Shown: piece by piece, positions 26,422 through 35,930 of the stretch | How positions within the stretch are numbered: the first letter of the stretch is position 1 | How the letters are laid out: each line of letters begins with the position of its first letter | Source: Phormidium tenue FACHB-1050 | GTDB taxonomy: Bacteria; Cyanobacteriota; Cyanobacteriia; Pseudanabaenales; Pseudanabaenaceae | Assembly (NCBI RefSeq): GCF_014696925.1 | Contig: NZ_JACJQY010000002.1 | Span: 124,001 to 188,000 of the forward strand | DNA length: 64,000 nt | Direction of reading: 5' to 3' | Made by a program: the position numbers and the translations under genes | Notes under the pieces: generated by a model | What the model saw: only the letters and a program-made list of their open reading frames with translations | Database searches by the model: none | Told to the model about the DNA's origin: nothing

Positions 26422-27522
26422 ATGATCAGACATACCCTTGTAGATAATCTAGCGGAAGATTTTCACAATGTTAGCAGTGCTTCTGTTCCGACTCTCGCGA
26501 ATATTTGGGCAAAGAAGTATATTCAAAATCTGCAAGCGGATTCACCAAAGCAAGATATTAAATCTAATAATTTGGGGGAGATTCTCTCACCAGAGAGACG
26601 TAAAACTACTGCGGCAAATTTATTACAGTCTTTGCGGTTTTCCAGCGCTCAAGCATGGGCGAAGACCGAAAATCTGCTGATGGGGCAGTTGCAAGCCCAC
26701 GGTATTTCCGCAGATCTGATCGATCCTTGGCAAATTGCCACAGATTCTCGTTTTTTATTGGAACAAGCTCTCAACATATACACAGAGAATTCGCATTCTC
26801 GTCTAGTCCAAATAGAATTGAATACCGATGGGCAGAATCTAAAGCTAGAAAGTTACACGCAACTTCCCACAATTGGACAACTTTCAGTAGCGATCGCCCA
26901 AAGTGTTGGGAAGATTCGCAAAAAATACACATCAGTTGATCCAAGGGCGATCGGGTTTGTGAGTATGCAATTTCATTACAGTGGACAGCTACTGCTCGAT
27001 TCACTGCCACCCCTAGAAAAACTCATGGTGAACTCCTACTTCAAAGTCATTGACGATCATCTCTACATGCCCTTGCAAAGATGTTACGAAGCGGCTGGAA
27101 ATTTGGAATATGAGGATAACGCTTTGGAATCTGTGCGTCATTTGCTGACATTAACCAGTGAAATCGCGCGGCAAGTTTCTCAGCAAACCCTGATTATGCA
27201 TTCTGACTATCAGTGCCATAGCGGCGTGCTGAGTTCGCCTCAAGTTCGTATTTCCAGCTTGAGAGATATTGAGATGTTCCAAGTTTATCTTTGTCTATGC
27301 GTACTGGAAAAAAGCGTTTCTTCAATTCAGCAAGAGCTTTTTCCCCTCTGTATCATGCTTTATCCACCTTTAAAAGTTAGATGGGAACTAGTCCGCACTC
27401 TATTGAGATTACTTTCTCAAGAAATGTATAGCCATCTCGCCAAAGAGCATGTTCAGGAGTTTGAGCCTTATCTCACAATTTTGAATGAAATGTTTGGTGA
27501 TGATGTGCTGCCCGAAGCCTGA
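26422..27522 (+). CDS. Unrecognised cyanobacterial-type soluble protein
   Basis: This 366-residue protein is not in any family I can name. It has no membrane helix or signal peptide and is mostly helical by residue pattern. Landmarks are RRKTTAANLLQSLRFSSAQAW (shortened here to its core LLQSLRFSS) near 60, a central QFHYSGQLLLDSLPPLEK near 190, and a Cys-containing hydrophobic helix VYLCLCVLEKSV near 292. The start has a weak GGAG-like signal (cggagtctaaATG). A clear terminator follows, so it is a single-gene unit upstream of murF. Confidence 0.6.
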   Translation: MIRHTLVDNLAEDFHNVSSASVPTLANIWAKKYIQNLQADSPKQDIKSNNLGEILSPERRKTTAANLLQSLRFSSAQAWAKTENLLMGQLQAHGISADLIDPWQIATDSRFLLEQALNIYTENSHSRLVQIELNTDGQNLKLESYTQLPTIGQLSVAIAQSVGKIRKKYTSVDPRAIGFVSMQFHYSGQLLLDSLPPLEKLMVNSYFKVIDDHLYMPLQRCYEAAGNLEYEDNALESVRHLLTLTSEIARQVSQQTLIMHSDYQCHSGVLSSPQVRISSLRDIEMFQVYLCLCVLEKSVSSIQQELFPLCIMLYPPLKVRWELVRTLLRLLSQEMYSHLAKEHVQEFEPYLTILNEMFGDDVLPEA

Positions 27523-27557
27523 TAATAATAAAGCTAATGATATTAAGCCTACCAACC

Positions 27558-27594
27558 TAACAAGAAAGCCATGCTTTGTATGGCTTTCTTGTTA
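27558..27594 (+). terminator. Intrinsic terminator after the 366-residue gene
   Basis: Arms TAACAAGAAAGCCATGC and its complement pair almost perfectly around TTT. The hairpin sits 35 bases after the stop and about 55 bases before murF. Confidence 0.65.
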
Positions 27595-27648
27595 AGTTCA
27601 GGCTTTCCATCCTCAGCTTAGAACAGCTACGAACAGAAAAAATTAAGC

Positions 27649-29034
27649 ATGACCTGTATTTGTACGATTAGCCAAGCGATCGCCATCACATCCGCAACGG
27701 TTGCCAATATTGACGAAAACGCGCAAAACAAAGAGATAAGGGGCGTTATTTCCGATAGTCGCAAACTCAAAGCTGGTGAGTTGTTTGTGGCTCTAATAGG
27801 CGAAAATTTTGATGGTCATGGGTTTGTGGCTCAGGCGATCGCTCAAGGGGCTGTGGCGGCGATCGTTAGTCGTGAGTGGGCTAGCTCTAGTGCTGCTACA
27901 GGTTTGCCTGTCCTAGCAGTTGACGATACGATCGCAGCCTATCAAGATCTAGCGCGTTGGTGGCGATCGCAGTTTTCAAGCCCAGTAGTAGCGATTACTG
28001 GCTCTGTAGGCAAAACTACTACTAAAGAAATTATTGCGAGTATGTTGGCTTGCTACGTCACTACAGCCGATCATCGAGTCCACAAGAGTCAGGCTAATCA
28101 TAATAATGATATTGGTGTGGCACAAACCTTGATGGCGATCAACCCAGATCAGGATGATTTTGTAGTCGTAGAGATGGGAATGCGTGGTTTAGGTGAAATT
28201 GAGCGGCTTGCGAAAACGGCTCTGCCAACAGTAAGTGTAATTACCAATGTTGGGACGGCGCATATTGGGAGATTGGGATCAAGGGAAGCGATCGCCCAAG
28301 CTAAATGTGAACTTTTAGCGGAAACACCTGTCACTGGCACAGTTGTTTTGAATGCTAGTAACCCCCTTTTACTAGAGACTGCGAGCAAAGTTTGGGAGGG
28401 TAAAACACTTACCTATGGTTTGGGAACTGGTGATATCAATGGAGAACTAATTGATAATCAGTTACAGGTAGAGGGTTTAACATGGGAATTACCTTTACCA
28501 GGTCGGCATAATGCTTTAAATTTTTTGGCTGGTTTAGCCGTTCTCAAAGCGTTAAATCTTGACTGGGCTAGAACAACGCAAGGATTAGGGAAACTCGATT
28601 TACCCTTTGGCAGAGCGCAGTTATACGAGTTACCTCAAGATGTGATCATTCTCGATGAGACTTATAACGCTTCTCCTGAAGGTATGTTGGCAGCACTAAG
28701 ACAACTTGCGGATATGCCAGCCAAGCGCCATTGGGCTGTGTTGGGAACGATGAAGGAATTGGGAGAAATGTCTACTCAATTACATCGTCAAGTTGGTGAA
28801 GCAATTAGTAAATTGGGAATCGAAGGAGCGATTATTTTGACCGATGGTGAGGCGGATGCAATTTTAGCAGGAGCCAATGGATCGTTAAAATATGCGATCG
28901 CCTGTCAGTCCTATGAAGATATCACGCAGACACTTTTACAAAAAGTCAAAAGTGGCGATCGGATTCTCTTCAAGGCTTCGCGATCGGTGGGTATGGATCA
29001 AGTGGTCAAAGCATTTCGCCAAACTTGGCAATAG
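27649..29034 (+). CDS. murF: UDP-N-acetylmuramoyl-tripeptide--D-alanyl-D-alanine ligase
   Basis: MurF adds D-Ala-D-Ala to UDP-MurNAc-tripeptide, the last cytoplasmic step of peptidoglycan precursor synthesis. The 461-residue product has the N-terminal substrate domain (about 20-105, with ISDSRKLKAGELFVAL), the ATP loop AITGSVGKTTTKEI (about 117-130) and HNNDIGVAQTL. The C-terminal domain contains LDETYNASPEGM and the motif RSVGMDQV at the end. The length is typical. It stands alone and is convergent with the hybrid kinase gene. Confidence 0.94.
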   Translation: MTCICTISQAIAITSATVANIDENAQNKEIRGVISDSRKLKAGELFVALIGENFDGHGFVAQAIAQGAVAAIVSREWASSSAATGLPVLAVDDTIAAYQDLARWWRSQFSSPVVAITGSVGKTTTKEIIASMLACYVTTADHRVHKSQANHNNDIGVAQTLMAINPDQDDFVVVEMGMRGLGEIERLAKTALPTVSVITNVGTAHIGRLGSREAIAQAKCELLAETPVTGTVVLNASNPLLLETASKVWEGKTLTYGLGTGDINGELIDNQLQVEGLTWELPLPGRHNALNFLAGLAVLKALNLDWARTTQGLGKLDLPFGRAQLYELPQDVIILDETYNASPEGMLAALRQLADMPAKRHWAVLGTMKELGEMSTQLHRQVGEAISKLGIEGAIILTDGEADAILAGANGSLKYAIACQSYEDITQTLLQKVKSGDRILFKASRSVGMDQVVKAFRQTWQ

Positions 29035-29042
29035 ATTGCTTT

Positions 29043-29097
29043 AAACCCAAAAGAATAATTGGCGGTGCTTCGCACCGCCAATTATTCTTTTGGGTTT
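29043..29097. terminator. Hairpin between murF and hybrid kinase, derived from the 116-bp family
   Basis: A 26-bp stem AAACCCAAAAGAATAATTGG...TGC with a TTC loop is followed by atgtcctag, the side-arm sequence of the 116-bp elements. The outer TATAGC ends are missing. It now sits as the only hairpin between two convergent genes and probably ends both transcripts. Confidence 0.65.
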
Positions 29098-29132
29098 ATG
29101 TCCTAGTTTTGCGCTCAAACCCCGCACTACCA

Positions 29133-32100
29133 TTAATTACGTTTTTTCTGGAGTTGTTGTTGAATAATTTTAACTAGATGAGATAGTTTCACAGGTTTGG
29201 TCAGATATTCATTTGCACCAACTGCTAAACATTTTTCGCGATCGCCTTCCATGGCAAGAGCAGTTAAAGCAACAATCGGAACATGGCTAATGTTGGGATT
29301 TGCTCGAATCTGGGCGATCGCGCTAATCCCATCGAGGACTGGCATTTGAATATCCATCAGCACTAGATCAGGGTTTTGGTCAATAATCATATCAATGGCT
29401 TCTTGACCATCAGTTGCAAAAATTAGCCGATATCCGCGACTAACTAAATAATTAGAGAAAGTTTCAATATTGCTTGGATTATCATCTGCTAGCAAAATCA
29501 AAGCATTAATCGATGAACTGTTTTCTAAACTGTTTTCCAAACTGTTATCTAAATTGTTTACACAGTGATGATTGTCATCTACATCATGCTTTGAACTGAT
29601 GTTATTTAAGTTAACGCGCTCTCTATGGGGCAGAACTATCGTAAAACAACTTCCCTCTCCGACTTGACTAGTGACATTCACAGATCCACCATGTAGTTCC
29701 GCAATCTGTTTAACTAGGGTAAGTCCTAGTCCTGTACCTGTATATTGTCGGTTTAGACTACTATCAATCTGGACAAAAGCTTGAAATAATTTACTAATAT
29801 CTGCTGGAGAAATACCAATACCTGTGTCAATAATTGAGAAAACTAGAGCATAGGAACATTCGATAGTTAGTTCTGATAATATTGATGCTTCTATCTTCTG
29901 AAGCTTGACTTCTAAGGACACCCTACCATTTTTAGGAGTGAACTTAACTGCGTTACTGAGCAGATTAATTAAGGCTTGCCTCATGCGACGCTCATCAATT
30001 AGAACAGTCAGGATATTGGGTGCGATCGCTAACTTAAGCTGAATGTTTTTCTGGTTGGCAACTTGCTTTACAAAGTTGAGGCTAGATTTACAAAGATACT
30101 CGACTTCTACAGAGCTAAGTTCTAGATCTAATTTCCCTGCCCCAATTTTAGCAACATCCAAAATGTCATTAATTAAAGCCAATAGATGCCGACCACTATT
30201 TTCAATTAGAGATAGCGATCGCATCTGTCGTTCATTTAGCTCCCCAAATACTGCCGTCATCAAACCTTCAGACATTCCTAAAATTGCATTGAGCGGTGTG
30301 CGAAGTTCATGGCTCATATTGGCAAGAAACTCATCTTTAAGCTTAGTTGCTCTCGCTAGCTCAGCATTGGTTTCTATTAATTGTTGATTGGCAAACTGAA
30401 GCTCCTGAGTACGTTGCTCAACTCGAGACTCTAATTGCTGATTGAGTTGATAGAGAGCTTCGATCGCTTCTTGACGTTCAATTTCCGCACTAACTCTAGC
30501 GGCAAAAACCTGTAACATCGCATTGGCTCGTTGCACATTAATAATGGGTTTGTCATCAACGATACATAGACTACCAATCTGTTCTTCTTTAGTATTAGTA
30601 ATCGCAATTCCTAAATATGACTCCGCATCCAACTCTTGTATAAGTGGGGAATTAATAAAATGCTCCTTTAAATTGTCAGGACAGAAAAATATCCCTTCTT
30701 TCATTGTTATAGCCGCAGGAGAATCTATCAGAGGAATTATAAATGGAGGATACAGTTGTCCATCAAGACATGCCACTTTAGTCTTAAGAGAATCTTCATG
30801 CTTTTCCGTAACAAATACATAGCGCACTTCTAGAGCCTTAGCAATATACTGTGCTAGCGCAGGCAAAAAATTCTCTCCAGTTTGAGCAGCAGTTCCCTCC
30901 GCTAAACTTTGCAAAGATTCTTCAGCTTGTTTGCGATCGCTAATATCTTCAATGACACCAACAAAAAGTGGCGGCTGGCCGACTTCATCTAAGATTTTAG
31001 AACTAGTTGTTCTCACCCATAGCATCTTGCCATCTCGATGTAAAAGCCGTTTTTCCATTTGATAGCCTTCACTTTCTCCAGATAAAACTTGAGTACGCAA
31101 CTTCAAGTTATCTTCGATGTCTTCAGGCAGCATATTGTCAGTAAATCGCATTAATTGTAATTCACTTTCAGAATAGCCAACCATTTGTTGATAGAAAGGA
31201 TTAGCCCTCACAAATCTACCATTAGCATCAGTAATCGCCATACCCACAACTGAGCGCTCAAACATAGCACTTAAGAGAGATTCGCTGGCTCTCAAGCGTT
31301 GTTCACTCTGTTGTAAAGCTATGGCTGCAATCTTGCGATCGCTAATATCTTCGGCGACCGCCGCAATTTGCTCAATGTACCCTTGGGCATTTTTTAGAGG
31401 GAAGCAGCGCCCCCATATCCACCGAATTTCTCCATCAGGACGCACAATTCGATACTCTTCACTAAAGGCTCCACTATCAGCAGTTAAAGCATGAGCTTGA
31501 TTAATTCTATCTATATCTTCAGGATGAATTGATTGCATCCATATATTAGGATTTTGATATAAATTCTCACTTGGTTGTCCCCATATTTCTGAATATCTAG
31601 GACTCACATACACAACCTTATTAGATCGAGCTTCACGAATAACGATCACCGCCCGATTATGGTCAGCAAATTGACGAAACATATCATTACTATCGGCTAG
31701 TGCTGATGTCCTTTCTTGCACTTGACTCTCTAATAACTTGTTCTGATTTTGGAGTAGTTCTAGTTTCTCTTGCTCTAGTCGTGACATTTTTGATTCGAGA
31801 AAGGAGACTAATCTATAAATTTCATTTGGTTGCAGGGTCTTCAACAGATCACTTTGAGCAATGATTCCCTCCATTTGACCATCGGCATTAGTAACGATTA
31901 AATGATTAACCATCCGCTTTTGCATAGTCTCCCGCACAGTCCACAATGTCTCGTCACGACTGACTGTTGCCACAGGAAAATTCATAACTACCTTTACAGG
32001 TGTTGTCACTAGATCTAGCTCTAGGGCAAGATATTGAACGATATCGCTTTCCGCAACAATGCCTAGAGGACATAAACCGTTACCGCAGTCTTCAGCAATC

Positions 32101-32753
32101 ACCACTGAACTAACTTTCTGCGCTAGCATCAAGTTCACAACTTTTGCAACTGAAGTCGTAGGCGGAGCGTAAACTACCTTGGTAATCATTACCTCTCTAA
32201 CCTGACGCAAGCGCAACATATCGACGGGTCGCAACAATTGCCGCAAACTCTCATAAGTAAGCAACCCAACAACTTCGCCATGATCATTTACTAATGGCAA
32301 ATGTCGAAAGTTATAGCGATGGAAGCGATTGATCGGCACAAGTATATCGGTAAATTCCCATTCCAATAGTGACTGAACGGGATAGGTCATCACCTCAAAG
32401 ATCGCTGTTTCAATTAGATTGCATGTTAAATTTGGGGATGGATTTAGATTTAAACTTTGATCTAAATTTTGATCTAAGTTGTCAAGATGAACATTTTGTC
32501 CACAAAGCTTAATCAGATCACGTTCTGTCAAAATCCCAATGAGCTTTTTTCCTTCGGTTACTAAAATGCAACTATTGCGAGCATGGGCTAGTTGTAAGTT
32601 TATTTCTGAGTCAATTTCACATAAAAGATCGCAAGTTTGACTACCAACACTCATCATCGCGATCGCATCTGCAACTGTTGCACTTGCTGAGATCGTTAAG
32701 GGAGAGCGGATGATAGCATGTTCAAGCGAATCTTCCTGACTATTAGAATACAT
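29133..32753 (-). CDS. Hybrid sensor histidine kinase: CBS x4, PAS x2, GAF, HisKA, HATPase, REC
   Basis: This 1206-residue cytoplasmic hybrid kinase starts with two CBS pairs (about 10-170 and 180-310; for example ILTERDLIKL and VTNADGQMEGII). A coiled coil follows, then PAS domains (about 350-475 and 495-615), a GAF domain (about 630-755) and another coiled coil. The dimerisation helix holds the phospho-acceptor His in NMSHELRTPLNAIL. The ATPase has NAVKFTP, DTGIGI and GTGLGL. The receiver (about 1080-1200) has the Asp in LVLMDIQMP and Lys in LTKPVK. CBS domains bind adenosine ligands, which suggests energy-state input. No adjacent regulator is seen, so its target is unknown. Confidence 0.88.
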   Translation of the reverse strand: MYSNSQEDSLEHAIIRSPLTISASATVADAIAMMSVGSQTCDLLCEIDSEINLQLAHARNSCILVTEGKKLIGILTERDLIKLCGQNVHLDNLDQNLDQSLNLNPSPNLTCNLIETAIFEVMTYPVQSLLEWEFTDILVPINRFHRYNFRHLPLVNDHGEVVGLLTYESLRQLLRPVDMLRLRQVREVMITKVVYAPPTTSVAKVVNLMLAQKVSSVVIAEDCGNGLCPLGIVAESDIVQYLALELDLVTTPVKVVMNFPVATVSRDETLWTVRETMQKRMVNHLIVTNADGQMEGIIAQSDLLKTLQPNEIYRLVSFLESKMSRLEQEKLELLQNQNKLLESQVQERTSALADSNDMFRQFADHNRAVIVIREARSNKVVYVSPRYSEIWGQPSENLYQNPNIWMQSIHPEDIDRINQAHALTADSGAFSEEYRIVRPDGEIRWIWGRCFPLKNAQGYIEQIAAVAEDISDRKIAAIALQQSEQRLRASESLLSAMFERSVVGMAITDANGRFVRANPFYQQMVGYSESELQLMRFTDNMLPEDIEDNLKLRTQVLSGESEGYQMEKRLLHRDGKMLWVRTTSSKILDEVGQPPLFVGVIEDISDRKQAEESLQSLAEGTAAQTGENFLPALAQYIAKALEVRYVFVTEKHEDSLKTKVACLDGQLYPPFIIPLIDSPAAITMKEGIFFCPDNLKEHFINSPLIQELDAESYLGIAITNTKEEQIGSLCIVDDKPIINVQRANAMLQVFAARVSAEIERQEAIEALYQLNQQLESRVEQRTQELQFANQQLIETNAELARATKLKDEFLANMSHELRTPLNAILGMSEGLMTAVFGELNERQMRSLSLIENSGRHLLALINDILDVAKIGAGKLDLELSSVEVEYLCKSSLNFVKQVANQKNIQLKLAIAPNILTVLIDERRMRQALINLLSNAVKFTPKNGRVSLEVKLQKIEASILSELTIECSYALVFSIIDTGIGISPADISKLFQAFVQIDSSLNRQYTGTGLGLTLVKQIAELHGGSVNVTSQVGEGSCFTIVLPHRERVNLNNISSKHDVDDNHHCVNNLDNSLENSLENSSSINALILLADDNPSNIETFSNYLVSRGYRLIFATDGQEAIDMIIDQNPDLVLMDIQMPVLDGISAIAQIRANPNISHVPIVALTALAMEGDREKCLAVGANEYLTKPVKLSHLVKIIQQQLQKKRN

Positions 32754-32936
32754 AAGTACAACCGCAGAATTTTATAAAATTTATATCTAAACATCCCTTA
32801 GCCAAATTCTACTTTAAGTTCATAAGTTTTTGTTTGGTAATTTTAAAATTGCTACTAATTTTCGGTACAGACAATTTTTTAAGATATTTGTCAACTATTT
32901 TGTTGTACTGGGCATCCCTCTTGTTTGCAAGGGTTA

Positions 32937-33052
32937 TATAGCAAAAAAAGAGTTAGCTAGTACAAACCAAAACCCAAGAATCGAGTGGCGGCACGAAGCG
33001 CCGCCACTCGATTCTTGGGTTTTATGTCCTAAGCAAAACTTGCTTTGCTATA
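32937..33052. repeat. 116-bp MITE-like element, copy 6 (reverse of copy 2)
   Basis: Reverse-oriented twin of 7346-7461: TATAGCAAAAAAAGAG at the left, CTTGCTTTGCTATA at the right, and the AACCCAAGAATCGAGTGGCGG stem. The loop side carries one change (GGCACGAAGCG). It begins the repeat cluster 5' of the chemotaxis operon. Confidence 0.85.
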
Positions 33053-33153
33053 CCAATTTACGAAAGGGTAGCAACATTTTTGTGAATTGAAAACCAAAAC
33101 CAGTAAGGATTTTAAAAACACAAAATGGCTAAGCCATTTTGTGTTTTGTTATT
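33050..33153. repeat. ATACCAA-family element in reverse order
   Basis: It starts ATACCAATTTACGAAAGG, passes through AAAACCAAAACCAGTAAGG, and ends with AACACAAAATGGC-TAA-GCCATTTTGTGTTTTGTTAT. This is the 25093-25192 order read on the other strand. Its first bases are shared with the end of the 116-bp element. Confidence 0.7.
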
Positions 33154-33486
33154 ACCCAGAACTAGAGATTGTATTTATGGCAATTTTTATCTTGAATTAT
33201 GGCAAGATAAAAGCCTAAAAACCTTACGGTAACTTTACTATAACTGTTTTTTATAGTTTATGAATATACACATAGGCAATTAATCTAAGCGATAAATTAT
33301 TTTTTGTTGCTTATAGCAACTCTCAGACAATACTGTTAACTATTACTAAATTAAAGTTAATAAACTAATCAATGCTGAAATCCACAAATTAACTTTGGTT
33401 AAATACTTGAATACTGAATACTATCGGTAAATCTACTAGAAAAAATAATTACTAAGATATTTGATGTAGCAACAAGTATCTAGTTA
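33154..33486. other. AT-rich intergenic stretch without genes
   Basis: No ORF, hairpin of note or RNA gene is visible. A short A/T-rich direct-repeat character is the only feature. Confidence 0.5.
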
Positions 33487-33579
33487 TATAGCAATCCCAA
33501 ACAAATCACCAAGACCTAAATTTCACAACAATAGACTTAAATAAATTGTGTTTCTTACAAATGAATTAGGATTACTATA
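33487..33579. repeat. TATAGCAATCC-family element, AT-rich interior
   Basis: The ends are TATAGCAATCCCAAA and ATTAGGATTACTATA, a 93-bp unit with imperfect terminal repeats. The interior lacks the GC-rich stem of the other copies. Confidence 0.6.
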
Positions 33580-33668
33580 TAGCAATCCTAAATGGTTTAT
33601 GGAATCGCACCCCTTCGGGGTGCGATTCCATAAACCCAAAAACATTCAAATGAATTAGGACTACTATA
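33578..33668. repeat. TATAGCAATCC-family element, full
   Basis: A 91-bp unit, TATAGCAATCCTAAATGG to TGAATTAGGACTACTATA, with a central stem GTTTATGGAATCGCACCCC around TTC. It overlaps its left neighbour by TA and is followed at 33667 by another tatagtaatccta start, so at least three units are stacked. Confidence 0.7.
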
Positions 33669-33719
33669 TAGTAATCCTAATTCATTTGAATGTTTTTGAA
33701 GTTTGGATTTGGGGAATAT

Positions 33720-34256
33720 CACCACCAAAGGAATGTCAATTCCTTCAACTATTTAGAGTGGCTAAAGTGATTGGCTATGTTTAGTCAATCACTTTAGATA
33801 GGATACATAAAAGAATTACGACCTCTAAAAAACTAATGAAGCCAGCTCTTCATACTTTAAAAGCTAAAAAAACACAACGGTTTTTATGCCTGTATTTAGT
33901 AAAAATTTGATTTTAATTATGGGTTATGCAATCAATACGCCATCCTACATTTAATTCCAACAACTTAGCTTAGAAATTAATTTCGATAGGAAGTGATAAC
34001 GAAGAGGATTTCCAAATAATTGTTTAACAGAGAGCTAAAAGCCTAATTCCTATAGTATGATGATAGTCCTGAAATTAGTCTTTTAAAGCTCCCTCAATCT
34101 CAAAAAGTTACTTTAAAGTTATCTTTGTAAATATATCTGTAATATTCTATAGTTGACTAATAATTGTTTTGTGATTGCCTATTAAATAAACACCTATGAT
34201 GATAGGTAGTAAAAGAAGATGAATATATTCTAATTGCCAGAGATTTTCGTGACCGA
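33720..34256. other. AT-rich leader of the chemotaxis operon
   Basis: There is no gene in this stretch. It should contain the operon promoter and possibly a long 5' untranslated region. I could not assign promoter elements with confidence. Confidence 0.45.
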
Positions 34257-35477
34257 TTGTACATGTTACTTACCCGACCTGCTCAAGTGGATACATCAGC
34301 CCAATTACAACCTAAATTTATTCAAGATTTGAAGCAGATACATGTTCTGTTCCAGCAGGCTACAGGTGAATTGTTGGTAACTGGGGATCAAGAATCAGAT
34401 CCTGATTGGAATGTATATTTTTATTTGGGGCGGTTGGTGTATGCAACAGGGGGAAAGCATCGAGTTCGACGATTAGCTAGAGCAATTCGTCAGCATTCAC
34501 CTCACATAAATATTCAGGAATTGCTTGCACAAGCTCAACCAACTAATGAAGCTTGGGAGCTAAAGCTCATCGAACAGGCTATACAAGATCATTTACTGAC
34601 AACTGAACAGGCGCGTGCAATCATCCAAGCCAGTATTCATGAGGTTTTTTACAGTTTAAGTGATCAAAAACAGCCGAAATCATCTTGGAAACCACTAGAA
34701 GCACTCGCATTTAAGCCGATTGTTGCTTTGTCTACGATGCAGACTTTAGATAATATTGTTGTTGCCCAAATGAAATGGCAACAGGCTGGATTATCCCATG
34801 TGCAGAATATGATTCAGGGATTTTCCTTTGACTTAGCACCCTATATAGCTAATCCAGAGCAGTTAGATGTGATGCTCAAAGCTGACGCGATTACTATCAA
34901 AACCTATAAAACTCTTAAGAAAATTTTAAATGGCAAAAATACTCTCTGGGACATGTCGATTATCATGCACTGCTCGATGATTGCCGTGATGCGATCGCTG
35001 TTACCTCTGGTAGTAGATGGAATTGTTGCTTTTCAGGAAGTTGAGGATTGGTCATCACCAAATTGGAAATTCCCCAATAAGCCCCATGAGGTTCCACTTC
35101 GCGGTTTAATAGCTTGTATTGATGACAGTCCTCAAGTGGCGATCGAAATGCGTCGCATCCTTGAACCATTAGGCTATGAAGTTCTAGGGATTACTGAACC
35201 ATTACAAAGTGTAAGTACCTTATTGCAACGTAAGCCTGATTTGATTTTTCTGGATTTGGTTATGCCTAATACCAATGGCTACGAACTATGTACTTTTCTC
35301 CGAAAAACTACAACATTTCAGGAAATCCCTATTGTGATTTTGACGGGACGAGATGGAGTGATTGATCGGGTACGTGCGAAGATGGCTGGTTCTTCGGACT
35401 TTTTGAGCAAGCCACCCGATCCTGCAAAAGTTCTGCAAATACTGCGAAAGTTTTTGCAAGTACCTGAAGCTAATTAG
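34257..35477 (+). CDS. PATAN-REC response regulator, PilG/PixG/PatA-like
   Basis: This 406-residue protein has an N-terminal PATAN (PatA N-terminal) domain. Its recognisable core is ATGELLVTGDQ and VYFYLGRLVYATGGKHRVRR (about 38-75). The C-terminal receiver (about 285-402) has acidic residues DDS, the phospho-acceptor Asp in IFLDLVMP and Lys in LSKPPD. In Synechocystis the equivalents (PilG, PixG) act in type IV pilus motility or its light direction. It is first in a seven-gene same-strand run with gaps of 13-82 bases. ATG 34263 (MLLTRPA) is an alternative start. Confidence 0.85.
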   Translation: MYMLLTRPAQVDTSAQLQPKFIQDLKQIHVLFQQATGELLVTGDQESDPDWNVYFYLGRLVYATGGKHRVRRLARAIRQHSPHINIQELLAQAQPTNEAWELKLIEQAIQDHLLTTEQARAIIQASIHEVFYSLSDQKQPKSSWKPLEALAFKPIVALSTMQTLDNIVVAQMKWQQAGLSHVQNMIQGFSFDLAPYIANPEQLDVMLKADAITIKTYKTLKKILNGKNTLWDMSIIMHCSMIAVMRSLLPLVVDGIVAFQEVEDWSSPNWKFPNKPHEVPLRGLIACIDDSPQVAIEMRRILEPLGYEVLGITEPLQSVSTLLQRKPDLIFLDLVMPNTNGYELCTFLRKTTTFQEIPIVILTGRDGVIDRVRAKMAGSSDFLSKPPDPAKVLQILRKFLQVPEAN

Positions 35478-35551
35478 TTTGTGGAAGCTCTCACTTAGCT
35501 CATCAATTAACACAGTAAATAAAACATTCAAAACAAAGGAAAAATTTAGAT

Positions 35552-35917
35552 ATGAGTACGATTTTAGTGGTTGAGGACACAATGACCCAAGCGGAGATTA
35601 TTACAGGCAGTCTTAAAAATGCTGGTTTTAATACGATCTTGGCAATGAGTGGCGCTGAAGCCAGAGCAAAGATTAGTCAACAGAAGCCTAGTGCCATTGT
35701 TTTAGATGTGGTGTTACCAAATGAAAGTGGGTTTGAGTTGTGTCGCGATCTCAAAGATAAACCTGAAACAAAAGATATTCCGATCATCCTTTGTTCAACT
35801 AAGAGTGGTGAGATGGATAAGTTTTGGGGCATGAAACAAGGGGCTTCGGCTTATCTAACTAAGCCTGTAGATGTTACGGAACTGATCCGCACGATTAAAT
35901 TACTAGTAAAAGATTAG
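35552..35917 (+). CDS. Single-domain receiver, PilH/PixH-like CheY
   Basis: The 121-residue protein is a lone receiver. It has the acidic pocket EDT near 8, the phospho-acceptor Asp in IVLDVVLPNESG near 52, the Thr/Ser pair in LCSTKSG and Lys in LTKPVD. In the PilG-PilH-PilI-PilJ order it is the second response regulator of the pathway and probably tunes pilus motor switching. The start is preceded by AAAGGAAAAA, a good ribosome site. Confidence 0.88.
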   Translation: MSTILVVEDTMTQAEIITGSLKNAGFNTILAMSGAEARAKISQQKPSAIVLDVVLPNESGFELCRDLKDKPETKDIPIILCSTKSGEMDKFWGMKQGASAYLTKPVDVTELIRTIKLLVKD

Positions 35918-35930
35918 GAAGACGATCACC

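Noticed and set aside
32830-33090. 86-residue plus-strand ORF
   Set aside because: It is largely the 116-bp element and its flank.
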